DNA of 64,000 bases from Calothrix sp. MO_167.B42 (lineage in GTDB: Bacteria; Cyanobacteriota; Cyanobacteriia; Cyanobacteriales; Nostocaceae), in contig JASJCX010000001.1 in the NCBI GenBank assembly GCA_030065255.1, forward strand, positions 1 to 64,000, written 5' to 3'. The notes under the pieces are model-generated. The model did not search any database. It was not told where the DNA came from and saw only the letters and a program-made list of their open reading frames with translations. Both the position numbers and the translations under genes were made by a program. This document shows, piece by piece, positions 27,330 to 36,386 of the stretch. Positions within the stretch are counted from its first letter, which is position 1, and each line of letters begins with the position of its first letter.

Positions 27330-27506
27330 TAAATATAAGTTGCAAGTTTGGGTTGGGGTGTAAATCTCCATCCCAAACTACCCTGCTCCCTCTTGCTCGT
27401 TAAGAGTTCCCTTTGATGAGCCAATGTTGTGATTATGTCTACCTTGTGCAAACGCTAGGGGTAGAGATGATTCGTAACTAAAAGTTGATAATTAATAACT
27501 AATATT

Positions 27507-27550
27507 GCTGGGTTTACTAAGTGTTGCATCGCTGAGGAACCCAGCTTTTT
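27507..27550 (+). terminator. Rho-independent terminator ahead of sir
   Basis: GCTGGGTT (27507-27514) pairs perfectly with AACCCAGC (27538-27545) and is followed by TTTTT. No gene is seen in front of it for more than 100 bp, so it may end a small RNA or be an attenuator in the sir leader. It lies 129 bp before the sir start. Confidence 0.6.
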
Positions 27551-27678
27551 GCCGTGGTAAAATTATTATATTCTTCTAAAATCCGATCGGATTACCAGGG
27601 AAATAAACCGAATGGGTGCTGCTAAATTCCTACTTCGGTAGCTGCTGATGCCTTATTGAGAAAACTATAAAAATTGCA

Positions 27679-29598
27679 ATGGTTAAATCTGCTCCTCCTG
27701 CGACGACAAATAGCCACAAACCTTCTAAGTTAGAAGGAATTAAGGAACGCAGTAATTATCTGCGGGAACCTGTAGCAACAGAGTTACTTCAAGATACAAC
27801 TCACTTCACTGAAGAAGCCATACAAATTCTCAAGTTTCATGGCTCTTATCAGCAGGACAACCGTGACAATCGAGTCAAGGGGCAGGAAAAAGATTATCAG
27901 ATGATGCTGCGTACTAGAAGCCCTGGTGGTTTCATTCCGCCACAGTTGTATTTGACCTTAGATAAATTATCAGATGAATATGGCAATCATACGTTGCGAG
28001 CCACCACTAGACAAGGTTTCCAACTACACGGGGTTTTGAAAAAAAATCTCAAATCTACCATTGCTGCCATTGTCAAGAGTATGGGTTCAACCCTGGGAGC
28101 TTGTGGAGATTTAAATCGCAATGTCATGGCACCACCAGCACCTTTTAAAAATAAAGCAGAATATCAATATGCTTGGGAATATGCCGATAAGATTGCTGAC
28201 TTGCTTACCCCACAAACAGGAGCATATTACGAAATTTGGCTGGATGGAGAAAAAGCAATTAGTGGGGAAGAAAGCCCAGAGGTAAAAGCAGCCAGACAGC
28301 GTAATGGCAATGGCACTATTTTCCACGATGGGGAAGAACCAATCTATGGCACCCATTATATGCCCCGGAAGTTTAAGGTTTGCGTCACGGTTCCAGGGGA
28401 TAATTCCATTGATTTGTATACCCAAGATTTGACTCTGGTGGTAATTACAGATAGTCAAGGGGAATTAACAGGCTTTAATATCTTTGCCGGTGGAGGTATG
28501 GGTAGAACCCATAATAAAGAAGAAACATTTGCCAGGATGGCAGATGCCATTGGTTATGTAGCCAAGGCAGATGTGTATGATGCAGTCAAGGCTATTGTTG
28601 CAACCCAAAGGGATTATAGCGATCGCACAAATCGTCGCCATGCCCGGTTAAAATATTTAATCAACGATTGGGGTGTGGAAAAATTCCGCTCCGTGGTAGA
28701 AAAATACTTTGGTAAAGCCATAGAACCATCCCAACCTTTACCAGAGTTTAAATATCAAGACTTCCTCGGTTGGAACAAACAAGGGGATGGCAAACTATTT
28801 TTAGGCATTTCCATTGAAAATGGTAGGGTGAAGGATGAAGGTAGTTTTCAGTTGAAAACAGCCTTACGGGAAATAGTTGAGCAATTTAACTTACCAATTC
28901 GCCTCACAGCTAACCACAACCTATTGTTGTATGAGATTGCACCGGAACACAAACCAGCAATTGAGGAAATTCTCGACCGTTGCGGTATTATTACTAACCC
29001 CAAGGATATTCAACCCTTAGTCCGCTACGCCATGGCTTGTCCAGCCTTACCCACCTGCGGCTTGGCAATTACAGAATCAGAACGGGCAATACCAGGGATT
29101 ATAGAACGGATTCAGGGGTTGTTAAATAAATTAGGCTTAAAGAAAGAGCATTTTGTCATTAGAATGACTGGTTGTCCTAATGGTTGTGCCCGTCCTTACA
29201 TGGCAGAACTAGGATTTGTGGGTAGTGCTCCCGAATCTTACCAACTTTGGTTAGGAGGTTCGCCAAATCAAACCAGATTGGCACAACCTTATACCGAGCG
29301 GTTGCACCATAACGATTTAGAGAAATTCCTCGAACCAATTTTTGTCTTCTTTAAAAAATCCCGGGAAAAAGGAGAAAGTTTTGGTGATTTTTGTGCCCGT
29401 GTCGGGTTTGATGCCATCCGTGAATTTTCTGCTAATTACAAGCCATCAGTCAGCAGGGGGAAAAATACAGGTGGTCATCGCATAACTGTGCGCGATGATG
29501 TTTACAATCAATTAAAAGCTACTGCTGAAAGCCAAAGTAAATCCATGACTGAGGTATTGGATGAGGTATTGAGAACTTACTTGAAAGTTGAGGAGTAG
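27679..29598 (+). CDS. sir: Ferredoxin-dependent sulfite reductase with C-terminal RHH-like tail
   Basis: 639 residues, ATG at 27679. It reduces sulfite to sulfide with six electrons from ferredoxin in assimilatory sulfur metabolism. The siroheme/4Fe-4S ligands are Cys454, Cys460, Cys499 and Cys503 in CPALPTCG and [10 protein letters not shown]. Conserved [12 protein letters not shown] (substrate/siroheme arginines) is at residues 107-118. Residues 598-636 ([20 protein letters not shown] then [13 protein letters not shown]) form a strand-helix-helix pattern like a CopG-type RHH domain, beyond the usual end of the enzyme. Pea plastid sulfite reductase binds nucleoid DNA, so a DNA-binding tail is biologically credible but here only inferred. 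Monocistronic. Confidence 0.93.
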   Translation: MVKSAPPATTNSHKPSKLEGIKERSNYLREPVATELLQDTTHFTEEAIQILKFHGSYQQDNRDNRVKGQEKDYQMMLRTRSPGGFIPPQLYLTLDKLSDEYGNHTLRATTRQGFQLHGVLKKNLKSTIAAIVKSMGSTLGACGDLNRNVMAPPAPFKNKAEYQYAWEYADKIADLLTPQTGAYYEIWLDGEKAISGEESPEVKAARQRNGNGTIFHDGEEPIYGTHYMPRKFKVCVTVPGDNSIDLYTQDLTLVVITDSQGELTGFNIFAGGGMGRTHNKEETFARMADAIGYVAKADVYDAVKAIVATQRDYSDRTNRRHARLKYLINDWGVEKFRSVVEKYFGKAIEPSQPLPEFKYQDFLGWNKQGDGKLFLGISIENGRVKDEGSFQLKTALREIVEQFNLPIRLTANHNLLLYEIAPEHKPAIEEILDRCGIITNPKDIQPLVRYAMACPALPTCGLAITESERAIPGIIERIQGLLNKLGLKKEHFVIRMTGCPNGCARPYMAELGFVGSAPESYQLWLGGSPNQTRLAQPYTERLHHNDLEKFLEPIFVFFKKSREKGESFGDFCARVGFDAIREFSANYKPSVSRGKNTGGHRITVRDDVYNQLKATAESQSKSMTEVLDEVLRTYLKVEE

Positions 29599-29618
29599 CA
29601 ATATCTTCACAGGAAGTA

Positions 29619-29731
29619 ATATCATTTCCGTTTCTATCGGAATTATTTAAATTTCCTTCTTCTCCCTCTTCCTCTGCGCTCTCTGTGCCTCTGTGGTTTT
29701 TTTATCATTCCGATGTAACCGGATTTGATAT
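29619..29731. repeat. 113-bp inverted-repeat element (copy A)
   Basis: Ends ATATCATTTCCGTTT and AACCGGATTTGATAT are imperfect inverted repeats of about 25 bp around a CT-rich interior (CTTCTTCTCCCTCTTCCTC). A reverse-oriented copy of the whole element lies at 54271-54384 with only a few differences. Confidence 0.8.
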
Positions 29732-29809
29732 AAAAGCCTATTTCAATGATATAAAATTAGCTCGTGAAAGCGGGTTAATTTTTCTTTTTTAATCTGTCTT
29801 GGATCAATT

Positions 29810-30181
29810 TTATCCCTGTCTAATGGGTAATATTCTCACTCTAGATGTAGCTTTATCAATGGTAACTAAAGCGCCATTATTTAATTCTGTTTCAAATTGA
29901 TGAAAGGCTGAAATAACTAAACTTTCTATACTAGTGGGTAAAACATCCTGGGTACGAACCTGAATTACACTAGGTGTATTAGTTTGAGTTGATGCTAACA
30001 AAGTTCCAAAATCTAAATAATGAGTAAAAACTATGTATCTATTATTTCTTGCCCACTACATAATTACCGTATCTTTTGCACTTGGTTCGCCAATGGTAGA
30101 CCAGTGAATAGCTTCAATATTGTACCTCTCAAAAACCCCCACCCAATCAGGGGAGAGGTTCATGTCAATCAAAATCTTCAT
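29810..30181 (-). pseudogene. DUF5615 (PIN-like) toxin broken by a nonsense codon
   Basis: Reading leftward from ATG at 30181, 41 codons (MKILIDMNLSPDWVGVFERY...AKDTVIM) run into a TAG at 30058-30056. The same frame then continues WARNNRYIVFTHYLDFGTLLA to a stop at 29810, about 123 codons in all. DUF5615 proteins read VFTHDLDFGTLLA at that point; here an acidic residue is replaced by Tyr, so a putative catalytic Asp is also lost. The ATG overlaps the DUF433 stop (TGATG). It pairs with the DUF433 antitoxin in a toxin-antitoxin operon and is inferred to be inactive. Confidence 0.8.
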
Positions 30182-30456
30182 CAGGACATTCCGCTAGACG
30201 GCTTTCCTGGCATCAAACAAGTGTCCAACGTACTTTGCAAGGGTACTTCAATTTCTTCTACCCGCCAAGCAGCGTAGGCAAGCGCCTCATAAATATCGGC
30301 TTCTTCTAAATAAGGATATGCTTGAAGAATATCACTGGGGGTATGTCCGGATGCCATTAAGCCAACTATTGTACCTACAGTAACTCTTATGCCTCGAATG
30401 CAGGGTTTGCCACCCATTACTTCTGGATTTAAAGTAATTCTTGTCAAATTTTGCAT
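30181..30456 (-). CDS. DUF433 antitoxin-type protein
   Basis: 91 residues, ATG at 30456. RITLNPEVMGGKPCIRGIRVTVGTIVGLMASG and EILAQAYPYL-like DILQAYPYLEEADIYEALAYA are the DUF433 signature, a helix-turn-helix-type fold typical of VapB-like antitoxins paired with DUF5615 nucleases. The downstream toxin overlaps by one base and is interrupted by a stop codon, so the antitoxin now stands without a working partner. DUF433 proteins usually repress their own operon. The tail (LMPGKPSSGMS) is short and polar. Confidence 0.85.
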   Translation of the reverse strand: MQNLTRITLNPEVMGGKPCIRGIRVTVGTIVGLMASGHTPSDILQAYPYLEEADIYEALAYAAWRVEEIEVPLQSTLDTCLMPGKPSSGMS

Positions 30457-30569
30457 GGATAAAAGCCTTAGTGGTTGGCATTAACAATATGAGTCATTAT
30501 TCAGTACTATTAATGACTGCTGCGATCTTAACGAGAAATATTTAATCAAAAACCTTCTCCTCCCATTCT

Positions 30570-31295
30570 ATGGCACAACTGCAACGCATAGCGATCGCAC
30601 CCTCTCAAATTGCCAATGGACAAATTACCCTCACCTGCGGACAACAACATTATTTATACCGGGTGCTGCGGTTGCAATCAGGGGATCGCTTTATTGCCAT
30701 GGATGGTATGGGACAATGGTGGTTGGCACAACTAAAAGATACAGTCGCAGTAATTATTCAATCCCTGAGTGTAGCCACAGAACTACCAACAAATATTACC
30801 CTCATAGCAGCTTTACCCAAAGGAAATGCCTTTGATGAAGTAGTCCGTTGTTCTACGGAATTAGGAGTAACTTGTATTGCTCCAGTATTGAGCGATCGCA
30901 CCTTACTCAAACCCAGTCCCCAAAAACTCCAACGCTGGCAAAGAATTGCCCAAGAAGCAGCAGAGCAGTCAGAACGGGCTTGTATACCCACAATTTTACC
31001 ACCAGCTACATTTAATCATGCCATATTAAATACCACTGCTACCCACCGTTATCTTTGTGAAAGCCGTGGTAACCATCCTCACTTGCAAAATATAACCCCA
31101 GAAATCTCCGTCCCCGGGGAAATTGCCATCGCCATTGGACCAGAAGGGGGGTGGACAGCAGCAGAAATAGAATTTGCGATCGCCAATGGATTTCAGTGTG
31201 TATCCCTAGGGAAGCGTATCTTGCGAGCAGTTACGGCTCCCATAGTAGCCCTATCCATTGTGACAGCTGCATTAGAGTCAGTCGCGGCCAACTAA
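30570..31295 (+). CDS. rsmE: 16S rRNA (uracil-1498-N3)-methyltransferase
   Basis: 241 residues, ATG at 30570. RsmE methylates U1498 of 16S rRNA with S-adenosylmethionine. The N-terminal part is a PUA-like barrel (HYLYRVLRLQSGDRFIAMDG) for RNA binding. The rest is a SPOUT methyltransferase with LPKGNAFDEVVRCSTELGV, EQSERACIPTI and the knotted SAM site IAIGPEGGWTAAEIEFA then LGKRILRAVTA. Length and order are normal. It is followed about 100 bp later by the TPR gene on the same strand. Confidence 0.93.
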   Translation: MAQLQRIAIAPSQIANGQITLTCGQQHYLYRVLRLQSGDRFIAMDGMGQWWLAQLKDTVAVIIQSLSVATELPTNITLIAALPKGNAFDEVVRCSTELGVTCIAPVLSDRTLLKPSPQKLQRWQRIAQEAAEQSERACIPTILPPATFNHAILNTTATHRYLCESRGNHPHLQNITPEISVPGEIAIAIGPEGGWTAAEIEFAIANGFQCVSLGKRILRAVTAPIVALSIVTAALESVAAN

Positions 31296-31396
31296 GTACA
31301 TTAAGTTACACTAAAATACCAGAATATGCTTAATTAGTATGAGCAGTCTGATTTCATCTACCAATGCATCCAACATTATCTGTATAAATTTCTTTT

Positions 31397-32467
31397 ATGA
31401 TTGACCAAGTTGCTACTGCCTTTGCTAGCGAAGACTATCGCACCGCAGCCAAATTAATGAAGCAATTGCTCAAAGAATCTCCAGAAAATCCTTGGGTACA
31501 ATTTTATCTAGGAAGGTTACAGGAAGTATCAGGAAAATATCAAGATGCAGAAAAGATGTATCTTCAGCTACTACGCAGTACAACTAACTCCAAGATATTA
31601 GCTCAAGCTCGTCAAGGGGTCAAAAGGTTAGAAAATATCAAAAAAGAACAAACTAAACAAGCCATTGCTCAAGTTAAAACAAACCCCATGAATAGTGAAA
31701 TAGGGGTATTAATTTTAGAACCAACTAGTAGTGAATTCAAAGCTCAAATCGCCCCTAAATTTGCTGAAATTATGCAAATAGATCCCTACACTGCTCGCTT
31801 AACTATACCTAGTCGGGGTTGGCGAATGTACCGCAGTGGAGGAATGGGAGAATTACAATACTACGGCCAACAGTTACAAAATGCAGATATTCCCTGTTTC
31901 TGGACAAAATTGGCTGATATCCAGAAAATTCAAGTGTTTCAAGTCCATTATTTCACTGAATTTACCCCCCAAGGGACTGTAGTTTGCCGCAATGCATCTA
32001 ATCAAATGGGTTCCTTAAGCTTTAATTGGTCAGAAGTGAAACAACGAGTACTAGGGTTAATACCGATATTTGAAGAAGTAGTCGATCGTGATGTCAGAGG
32101 AAAACTGGAACGAAAAACTCAAATCCAAGACTACTTTCATTTTTGTGACTTACATCTACCCAGTCGCCATTGTATTTTAAGAATCTACGATAATGCCTAC
32201 GAATTCCAACAAGGGATAGCATTAGCTCCCCAAGCTAGCCAGAATACCATTAGAATTAATTGGAATAGTCTGCTAGACTCGATAGAAGGACAATTGCCCC
32301 AAGGCAAAGTTTGGTCTGAGTTTACCACCTTTGCAGAAACTGTACTCGAACAAAGGGAATTGTTGGATAAAATCCCTTCCCATATGCATATCTTTCGTCG
32401 GGAAACCACTGTTTGGGATCCAGCTTTTCAGCTATATAGTGGGTTGGCTTTCGTGAGGAATATATGA
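31397..32467 (+). CDS. Tetratricopeptide-repeat protein with a cyanobacterial C-terminal domain
   Basis: 356 residues, ATG at 31397. Residues 1-75 hold two TPR-like units (YRTAAKLMKQLLKESPENPWVQFYLGRLQEVSGKYQDAEKMYLQLL). The larger remainder, starting EIGVLILEPTSSEFKAQIAPKF, has no family I recognise; it includes SRGWRMYRSGGMGELQYYG and DYFHFCDLHLPSRHCILRIYDN. No signal peptide. TPRs mediate protein contacts, but the partner is unknown. Possibly co-transcribed with rsmE. Confidence 0.7.
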   Translation: MIDQVATAFASEDYRTAAKLMKQLLKESPENPWVQFYLGRLQEVSGKYQDAEKMYLQLLRSTTNSKILAQARQGVKRLENIKKEQTKQAIAQVKTNPMNSEIGVLILEPTSSEFKAQIAPKFAEIMQIDPYTARLTIPSRGWRMYRSGGMGELQYYGQQLQNADIPCFWTKLADIQKIQVFQVHYFTEFTPQGTVVCRNASNQMGSLSFNWSEVKQRVLGLIPIFEEVVDRDVRGKLERKTQIQDYFHFCDLHLPSRHCILRIYDNAYEFQQGIALAPQASQNTIRINWNSLLDSIEGQLPQGKVWSEFTTFAETVLEQRELLDKIPSHMHIFRRETTVWDPAFQLYSGLAFVRNI

Positions 32468-32568
32468 GGTATTGCACTACGTTTTCGGGTTAGGACATTT
32501 TTCTGTTCCCAGCTCCCTACCCCCACCAAAAGACTTTTTGCTGCAAGCCCTACTTATTACTGATTACC

Positions 32569-32734
32569 AGGACTTACGCAAGTGTCACAATCGGTGGTTG
32601 GTGCGTGACTTTATAAGTCTTATTACTACGTTCAAATATTTTCGCACCTCACGCAACGGCAATAATGCGTGAAGAACATCTACACTGCATTTTGCCTCCC
32701 CTACGCCAAAAAATATGCCAGTTGCGTAAGTCCT
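32569..32734. repeat. 166-bp MITE with perfect 13-bp terminal inverted repeats
   Basis: AGGACTTACGCAA at the left and TTGCGTAAGTCCT at the right are exact inverses. The interior (CAATCGGTGGTTGGTGCGTG, AAATATTTTCGCACCTCACG, CCAAAAAATATGCCAG) matches the copy at 38192-38314, which lacks about 43 bp present here. A decayed relative lies at 24378-24491. Confidence 0.9.
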
Positions 32735-32735
32735 A

Positions 32736-32826
32736 ATTACTCATTACTCATTACTCATTACTCATTACTCATTACTCATTACTCATTACTCATTACTCAT
32801 TACTCATTACTCATTACTCATTACTT
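32736..32826. repeat. ACTCATT heptamer array
   Basis: Twelve or so nearly perfect units follow the MITE directly and run into the stop codon (32823-32821) of the Fur gene. Confidence 0.95.
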
Positions 32827-33276
32827 ATTCTCTCCTTCTCCCAAATTACGATAGCCATAAAAATTAATACTGTAATCTGTAATCTTAACCCCTGTTTGCT
32901 CTTCTACAAACCGAATTAAATCTTCTGGTAAATCTATATGAACATCCAGAAGCTGATTTGTATCCAGACAGTTAACATGGCTGTGAGAATCGCTGATATT
33001 ACCGTATAAGCGACCATCACAACGTTCTATACACTCAATAATTCCTTGATTGGATAAAGCTTCCAAATTTTGGTACACTGACGTGTGACCAATGTCTTTT
33101 CCTTGCTGATTCAAGCGATCGTAAATTTCCCGTGCAGAAAGATGTTCATTGGCTTGCCAAAGTAATTCCAGAATGAAGTGACGCTGGCGGCTAACCCGCA
33201 TACCTAGCGTTTGGCATTTCTCAATGGCATCTTCTAAAGATCGAATGGGTTTTGTTGATATCGCTTGCTTTTGCAT
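32821..33276 (-). CDS. Fur-family transcriptional regulator
   Basis: 151 residues, ATG at 33276. Residues about 25-90 form the winged helix (GMRVSRQRHFILELLWQANE, LSAREIYDRL, GHTSVYQNLEALSNQGIIE). The metal-binding half contains DSHSHVNCLD but no CxxC zinc knuckle, so only a subset of Fur metal sites is kept. The protein resembles the FurC/PerR branch of cyanobacterial Fur proteins more than FurA by memory; the assignment is tentative. It would repress iron- or peroxide-stress genes. The 3' end lies in an ACTCATT array. Confidence 0.85.
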   Translation of the reverse strand: MQKQAISTKPIRSLEDAIEKCQTLGMRVSRQRHFILELLWQANEHLSAREIYDRLNQQGKDIGHTSVYQNLEALSNQGIIECIERCDGRLYGNISDSHSHVNCLDTNQLLDVHIDLPEDLIRFVEEQTGVKITDYSINFYGYRNLGEGENK

Positions 33277-33392
33277 ATTTCCAGTCTTGCTAAATGTTGG
33301 GGTATTTTCCCTTTTTTAATATTTATTTTGTATTGTATCGACGCAACTATTTTCAACTGATACGAACCCCTGTAATCTTTATTTTTCGTTAA

Positions 33393-33406
33393 ATTACTGC
33401 GGTAAT
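33393..33406. promoter_or_regulatory. Possible operator upstream of the Fur gene
   Basis: ATTAC-TGCG-GTAAT is a perfect inverted repeat about 117 bp before the Fur start. Fur and PerR boxes are A/T-rich palindromes, so autoregulation is possible, but there is no second line of evidence. The rest of 33277-33621 shows no gene. Confidence 0.25.
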
Positions 33407-33621
33407 TACAGTATGCACAATGAAGAGTTGTAACAGTTGTCGGTTAATGTTTATTGATTCCCCATTTCTAAATCAAACTCATTACAACTTTAGCTTAACA
33501 TAATTGTTTAATGTCTACTTGTATCAGTCATACCCCCATGACCAAAAAAAATTGGATACAAGTCCCCCGATTCATCGATGGGGTAATAATTCTAAATTCT
33601 TCATTCGCTCATTCTCCTTGA

Positions 33622-34437
33622 CTATTTTGCTTTTGCTTGCACAATCAACCCTGCTACTTCACAAAAACCCTCCCCTTCCGTTGCAGAAGTTACATAAGTT
33701 GGTTGGTGGGGTAATTGGTGAGCATACTTGAGTATATTGGCAACACCTACAGAAATAGGGATATAGCTGGGATTAAATAAACTAGCATCATTAGGACTAT
33801 CACCAATAGCGATCGCATCTTGGGGAGAAATTTGCGTCCAGGCAGTTTGTAACAATTGTAACAACGCAGATCCTTTATCCTGACCTAGGGGTTTAATATG
33901 ACATTGGACAGTACTATAGGTGAAACCCCAACCCATTTCCTGACATAGGCAATCCATAGTTTGCAAATCTTCAAGGGTCAAATTGGCAACATCAAATGTC
34001 CAATCAGTAATTCGGAAGGAGTTATCCGCCGATTCTTGAATCTGAGGGAATTTTGCCTTTAATTGGGCAAAAATAGTTGCTAATTGCTGACGATGACTAG
34101 TTTGGTTGGCAATAGAAGTTAATAAAATTGGTGCTTCATTGTCAAATAGATAACATAAGCCCCCATTTTCTGCGATCGCACCAGCTACGGGCATTAAGCT
34201 ACTTATGCCACTCACCCAACCCGCAGAACGTCCAGTGACTATTAAGATTTTGACCCCCACTGCGGCTAAATTTTCCAGATTTTTCAGCAATTTACTGGTA
34301 AATTTGCCCTGTGTTGTTAATGTGCCGTCCATATCTGTAGCTATGAGCCGCAAATTTTGCCAATGGGGGCTAGATATAGACTCAGATAACGGCAGTAACT
34401 TTTGTCCTGAACTAATATGCATAGTATTGGAAAACAC
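33622..34437 (-). CDS. HAD-superfamily (Cof/sucrose-phosphatase-like) hydrolase
   Basis: 271 residues, start at 34437 or six codons later. Motif I is RLIATDMDGTLT with nucleophile Asp35 and Asp37; motif II is KILIVTGRS; the late motif AIGDSPNDASLF binds Mg. A type IIB cap lies between (GAIAENGGLCYLF, FRITDWTFDVANL). Such enzymes remove phosphate from small sugar or cofactor phosphates; the substrate is not evident. It stands alone. The interval 34438-34782 that follows has no supported gene. Confidence 0.85.
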   Translation of the reverse strand: MFSNTMHISSGQKLLPLSESISSPHWQNLRLIATDMDGTLTTQGKFTSKLLKNLENLAAVGVKILIVTGRSAGWVSGISSLMPVAGAIAENGGLCYLFDNEAPILLTSIANQTSHRQQLATIFAQLKAKFPQIQESADNSFRITDWTFDVANLTLEDLQTMDCLCQEMGWGFTYSTVQCHIKPLGQDKGSALLQLLQTAWTQISPQDAIAIGDSPNDASLFNPSYIPISVGVANILKYAHQLPHQPTYVTSATEGEGFCEVAGLIVQAKAK

Positions 34438-34782
34438 TCAAAAATAGTGATAATACAGCAAGATATCATTTCCAATTGAGATAAGAAGCTTACATTTCAA
34501 ACTTTCGCGCCTCCTGCCCCCTACCTTCATATACTAGAATGGGCAGATAAACTTTTTTAGAGTTGCTATTGACTAATCCGAAATATTAAGATAACAACTT
34601 ATTGAGTAGCAAAATTAAACCCCATAGAGTGATTTTACTGTTAAACTCAGTGATGATGTATGCATAAAATTAAACACTTACCTGAAACTTCCCAGGGGAT
34701 TCTATTTAGATGGTGATGCTCTCAACTACAATTGGTTAACATCAATAATTTTTGTTTCCTTTCTTTAAATTGTGTTGAATTC

Positions 34783-36177
34783 ATGAATGTTTCTCCGGCT
34801 CCGGATCTATCTCTGTATCAGTTAGCATTGGGAGAGCAAGACTCACCCGACGCATTTCCCCTAACTTCTGCCACTTTGCTCTCCCTGGTAAAGTCACAAG
34901 TTGACTTGCTAATTGAACAGCAGATTGCAGCCACCTTATGGGTAAAATTACCACCGGGAGGTATTTGGCAATCAGAAGTTATCCGTTACAATTGTGCATT
35001 AGATGCAGGGACTAGGATCTATACTTACCATCTGGATAAAAATAATCTTAAAATTGCTGAGGAGAAAAATCAAAGCTCATCAGTACACCACTTATACTTA
35101 CAACTTCCTGCTGAAAGCCAGTTAAAACGAGAATACTTTTTTATTGTTTTATCGCCGCTGTTTTGCAGCATAATTTTGGCATATCGCCCCCAAAAGAAAC
35201 AGATGGAACCCAAATCAGCAGCTGGTGTCAACCAGAAGAAAACAGCATCTTTGTTGGGAATCACCTGTTTTGAGGGCAAAATTATTCAACGAGTGCTAGA
35301 TGGTATTTATCGGGAAATAGCCCCAGAGGAATTGTCTAAGGATTTTGTTTGTCCAACAACACCAAAACCAGAATTAATTAATAAATTATTAGCAAAACAA
35401 ATTAAAAGACAGGACGAAATTAGTCGTCAAGTCATCACCCAAAAAGTTGCCAAAGTACAGCAGCAAAATCATAACCTCCAAAATTCCTTGGCAAACAGGG
35501 ATGAATACTTAAACCATCTGTGTCAAGAGTTACGTACACCCCTGACCCATATGAAAACGGCTCTGAGTTTGTTAAACTCTCCTAACATGAAACCACCCCA
35601 GCGCCAACGTTACTTACAAATGCTCAATACCCAGTGCGATCGGCAAAATTCATTGATTAATGGGGTGCTAGAATTGGTACGCATGGAGCGTAATTTAGAT
35701 GAAACCGCTTTAGAACCAGTTCATCTTGCAGATGTTGTCCCTGGAGTAGTCAGCACTTACCAACCTTTAGCCCAAGAAAAAGGTATGATGCTTGCCTATA
35801 CAATACCAAGTGAATTACCTCCTGTTCAATGTGTCAGTGGTGGACTTAGACAAATAGTGATTAATTTACTTGCCAACAGTATTAAATTTACTTCCAATGG
35901 GGGGCAGGTTTGGGTGCGGGCACGTTTGCAAGGTGATTATGTACAATTAGAAGTCCGGGATACGGGTATCGGTATTTCTGACAATGATCTACCGCAAATT
36001 TTTGACCGCTTCTATCGCGTACATCCAGCTACAACGGAAGATCCTGGTGGAGCTGGATTGGGTTTAACCATAGTGCAACATTTAGTTCAAGTTAGTGGTG
36101 GCTCTGTAACTGTCAAAAGTAAGTTGATGGAAGGTTCCACATTTACAGTCAATTTACCTAAAGTAACGGAGTCTTAG
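34783..36177 (+). CDS. Histidine-kinase-like protein lacking the H-box histidine
   Basis: 464 residues from the ATG at 34783; a TTG further upstream adds 17 unlikely residues. Residues 1-150 form an N-terminal sensor I do not recognise, followed by helix (KVAKVQQQNHNLQNSLANRDEYL). The dimerisation helix reads LCQELRTPLTHMKTAL, where kinases normally have SHELRTPL; the CAA codon at 35524-35526 makes Gln248 instead of His. The ATP-binding domain is complete: IVINLLANSIKFT (N-box), DTGIGI (G1), FDRFYR (F), GGAGLGLTIV (G2). It may be unable to autophosphorylate, or phosphorylate another protein. A second kinase-like gene faces it. Confidence 0.8.
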   Translation: MNVSPAPDLSLYQLALGEQDSPDAFPLTSATLLSLVKSQVDLLIEQQIAATLWVKLPPGGIWQSEVIRYNCALDAGTRIYTYHLDKNNLKIAEEKNQSSSVHHLYLQLPAESQLKREYFFIVLSPLFCSIILAYRPQKKQMEPKSAAGVNQKKTASLLGITCFEGKIIQRVLDGIYREIAPEELSKDFVCPTTPKPELINKLLAKQIKRQDEISRQVITQKVAKVQQQNHNLQNSLANRDEYLNHLCQELRTPLTHMKTALSLLNSPNMKPPQRQRYLQMLNTQCDRQNSLINGVLELVRMERNLDETALEPVHLADVVPGVVSTYQPLAQEKGMMLAYTIPSELPPVQCVSGGLRQIVINLLANSIKFTSNGGQVWVRARLQGDYVQLEVRDTGIGISDNDLPQIFDRFYRVHPATTEDPGGAGLGLTIVQHLVQVSGGSVTVKSKLMEGSTFTVNLPKVTES

Positions 36178-36183
36178 GAATAT

Positions 36184-36300
36184 AGTTGATAGTTGGTAGT
36201 TGATAGTTGATAGTTGGTAGTTGACAGTTGGTAGTTGGTAGTTGGTAGTTGGTAGTTGGTAGTTGGTAGTTGGCAGTTGACAGTTGACAGTTGACAGTTC
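36184..36300. repeat. GTTGGTA/GTTGACA/GTTGATA heptamer array
   Basis: Sixteen or so heptamers (AGTTGAT, AGTTGGT, AGTTGAC) start a few bases after the stop codon of the H-less kinase gene and lead into a CACACTCCCC-type array. Confidence 0.95.
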
Positions 36301-36308
36301 AAACTCCA

Positions 36309-36386
36309 TCACTCCTTCCCACACTCCCCACACCTCCCACACTTCCCACACCTCCCACACTTCCCACACTCCCCACACTTCCCTCA
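36309..36386. repeat. CACACTTCCC/CACACCTCCC minisatellite
   Basis: About seven 10-bp units, complement of the type at 10270-10322. The array ends at the stop codon of the next, leftward gene. Confidence 0.9.

Larger units (their letters stand above)
26721..27410. mobile_element. Remnant of an IS200/IS605-family element (TnpB type)
   Basis: The segment holds, in order, a leftward RHH gene (26804-26950), a perfect palindrome (26949-26981), the last codons of a TnpB frame (27142-27189) and a structured right end resembling the omega-RNA region with CAGCGAAGCG and GTACTTCACG. TTAAGAGTTCC occurs on both sides (26721-26731 and 27400-27410). Almost all of tnpB and any tnpA are missing. The exact element ends are uncertain. 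Confidence 0.55.

Noticed and set aside
30020..30277. 85-residue rightward frame over the toxin-antitoxin pair
   Set aside because: Antisense to DUF433/DUF5615, whose overlapping frames and conserved sequence are clear.
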